Below, in pieces: positions 6,316-7,615 of a stretch of DNA of 7,615 nt (the first letter of the stretch is position 1; every line of letters begins with the position of its first letter). The notes under the pieces were generated by a model. The model was not told the origin of the DNA, made no database searches, and saw nothing but the letters and a program-made list of their open reading frames with translations. Both the position numbers and the translations under genes were made by a program. This DNA is from CAZYWA01 sp964650975 [NCBI: uncultured bacterium]. Lineage in GTDB: Bacteria > JADJOY01. Where the stretch lies: positions 1 through 7,615 of the forward strand of contig CAZYWA010000403.1 of assembly GCA_964650975.1 (NCBI GenBank), written 5' to 3'.

Positions 6316-6343
6316 CGAGCGCGCTCCAGATCGAGGACGAACC

Positions 6344-7615
6344 ATGACTTCCCAGAGAATCGGAACCCAGCTCCAGTCGGCGCGCGCCGGCCGCGTGACC
6401 GCCGAGATGACGCGCGTGGCGGTGCGCGAAGCCGTGAGCCCCGAGACGATCCGTGACGAAGTCGCCCGGGGCCGGCTGGTGATTCCGGCCAACGTCCGCC
6501 ACCTGGCGGGTTCCGGCGGAGAAGCGTCGGCTCTGCGGGCCGATCCGGGGACGGCGCAGACCACCAATCAACCGCTTCCCTACCCGGCCGAGGCCGTCGG
6601 GCATCCAGGCGCCGCGGACACGCGGCGCTTGTGGGTGAATCAGACGGTCGCACAGCGGAGCACCGAGCTCGACGACGAGACCTTCCTGGTCGGCGAGCGC
6701 GCCCCGAAGCGCCTCGACCCGATGGGCATCGGGCGCGCGATCACCACCAAGGTCAACGCCAACATCGGCGCGAGCCCGGTCACCAGCTCGACCGGCGAAG
6801 AGGTACAAAAGCTGCGCTGGGCGCAGCGCTTCGGCGCCGACACCGTGATGGACCTCTCGACCGGCGGCGACCTCCGCGCCTGCCGCCAGGCGATCATCGA
6901 CCACTCCACGGTGCCGATCGGCACCGTGCCGATCTACAGCATGATCCAGGGCCGCTCGCTCGAGGAGCTCGACTACGACGACATCTTGCGCGAGATCGAG
7001 GCGCAGGCGCGACAGGGCGTCGACTACTTCACCATCCACGCGGGCGTGCTCCGCGAGCATCTGCAGCTGGTGGCGCCGCGGATCACCGGCATCGTGTCGC
7101 GCGGCGGCTCGCTGCTCGCCAAGTGGATGATCCATCACGGACGCCAGAACCCGATGTACGAGCTCTTCGACGAGATCTCGGCGATCATGCGCGAGTACGA
7201 CGTCACCTACTCGCTGGGCGACGGCCTGCGTCCCGGCTGCCTCGCCGACGCCAGCGACCCGGCGCAGCTGGCCGAGCTGCGCACGCTGGGCGAGCTCGTC
7301 GAGCGCGCCCGCGCCGCGGGCGTCCAGGTGATGGTCGAGGGCCCCGGGCACGTTCCGCTCAACGAGATCGCGGCGAACATGGAGATGGAGCGCCGCGTTT
7401 GCGACGACGCTCCGTTCTACGTCCTGGGCCCGCTCGTCACCGACGCATTCCCCGGATACGACCACATCACCAGCGCCATCGGCGCGACCGAGGCTGCGCG
7501 CGCCGGCGCCGCAATGCTCTGCTACGTGACGCCCAAGGAGCACGTGGGGCTTCCCAAGCCGGAGGACGTCAAGGCCGGCTGCATCGCCTACAAGATCGCG
7601 GCTCACGCCGGTGAC
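6344..7615 (+). CDS. thiC: Phosphomethylpyrimidine synthase ThiC, 3' end beyond window
   Basis: This is a radical SAM enzyme that converts aminoimidazole ribotide to the hydroxymethylpyrimidine phosphate of thiamine. 424 codons are visible, open to the last base. It is a short form starting directly at [15 protein letters not shown], without the long N-terminal domain of enteric ThiC. Family motifs: IPAN (47-50), [11 protein letters not shown] (136-146), [14 protein letters not shown] (164-177), VPIGTVPIY (190-198), [11 protein letters not shown] (225-235), GIVSRGG (249-255), and later [37 protein letters not shown] and CYVTPKEH. The 4Fe-4S cysteine motif near the C-terminus lies past the window. 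Details such as STGGDL, LGPLVTD and LPKPEDV recall the archaeal and clostridial ThiC branch. About 67 extra residues (56-122) break a normally short segment. The ATG at 6344 follows GAGGA (6333-6337) with six bases spacing. Confidence 0.95.
   Translation, partial: MTSQRIGTQLQSARAGRVTAEMTRVAVREAVSPETIRDEVARGRLVIPANVRHLAGSGGEASALRADPGTAQTTNQPLPYPAEAVGHPGAADTRRLWVNQTVAQRSTELDDETFLVGERAPKRLDPMGIGRAITTKVNANIGASPVTSSTGEEVQKLRWAQRFGADTVMDLSTGGDLRACRQAIIDHSTVPIGTVPIYSMIQGRSLEELDYDDILREIEAQARQGVDYFTIHAGVLREHLQLVAPRITGIVSRGGSLLAKWMIHHGRQNPMYELFDEISAIMREYDVTYSLGDGLRPGCLADASDPAQLAELRTLGELVERARAAGVQVMVEGPGHVPLNEIAANMEMERRVCDDAPFYVLGPLVTDAFPGYDHITSAIGATEAARAGAAMLCYVTPKEHVGLPKPEDVKAGCIAYKIAAHAGD
6509..6709 (+). 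other. Lineage-specific insertion inside thiC (residues about 56-122)
   Basis: In most ThiC proteins IPAN is followed within about ten residues by EPM-IGR and then the NANIG motif. Here [10 protein letters not shown] (47-56) and LDPMGIGR (124-131) are separated by about 67 residues. The first half (57-90) is Gly/Ala/Pro-rich and looks disordered. The second half (92-122) is charged, with [16 protein letters not shown]. The frame is kept with no stop, and both flanks are canonical, so an in-frame insertion is more likely than a frameshift. Edges are approximate. Confidence 0.7.

Noticed and set aside
6299-7606. 435-codon minus-strand open frame opposite thiC
   Set aside because: The plus strand encodes canonical ThiC motifs to the window end; the antisense frame has only His/Asp/Leu-rich low-information sequence.

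Overview
This is a GC-rich, gene-dense window with strongly G/C-biased third codon positions and several GTG starts. It looks like chromosomal DNA of a Gram-negative bacterium of the Myxococcota / former Deltaproteobacteria type. The support for that is a PilZ-PilZ-DUF4388 protein, a quinone-dependent class 2 dihydroorotate dehydrogenase, a lipoprotein signal and a short-form ThiC. The assignment is an inference from gene content. I see no mobile element, tRNA, rRNA or CRISPR array. No stretch without a gene exceeds about 210 bases.

Layout. (1) 34-609 (+): a conserved hypothetical protein. It converges with (2) 632-1708 (-): a cytoplasmic protein with two PilZ domains, both carrying the cyclic-di-GMP signature, and a C-terminal DUF4388 domain. 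(3) A 209-bp divergent gap leads to 1918-2196 (+): a small exported protein with six cysteines, a bufferin-like (BufA2-type) ribosomal peptide precursor. Five bases later comes (4) 2202-3926 (+): an AMP-forming acyl-CoA ligase. (5) Converging on the ligase with 25 bp between stops is a minus-strand pair, a TetR regulator (5684-5052) and pyrD (5055-3952), joined by a GTGA stop/start overlap. (6) Divergent from tetR is a small lipoprotein gene (5863-6276, +). (7) thiC (6344 onward, +) runs off the window end.

How the parts may work together. The TetR protein resembles the FadR (YsiA) subgroup that senses acyl-CoA. Upstream of its gene lies a 7-2-7 perfect inverted repeat that is close to the FadR operator I recall from Bacillus. 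A local fatty-acid circuit is therefore plausible: the ligase makes acyl-CoA and the regulator senses it. No second full operator was seen upstream of the ligase. The bufferin-like gene lacks its usual maturation enzymes (a DUF692/MNIO enzyme and its partner) inside this window.

The points most worth a second look are the bufferin-like precursor joined to an acyl-CoA ligase, the FadR-like operator, pyrD translationally coupled to the regulator, and a roughly 67-residue insertion in a conserved part of ThiC, whose short leader shows no TPP riboswitch.
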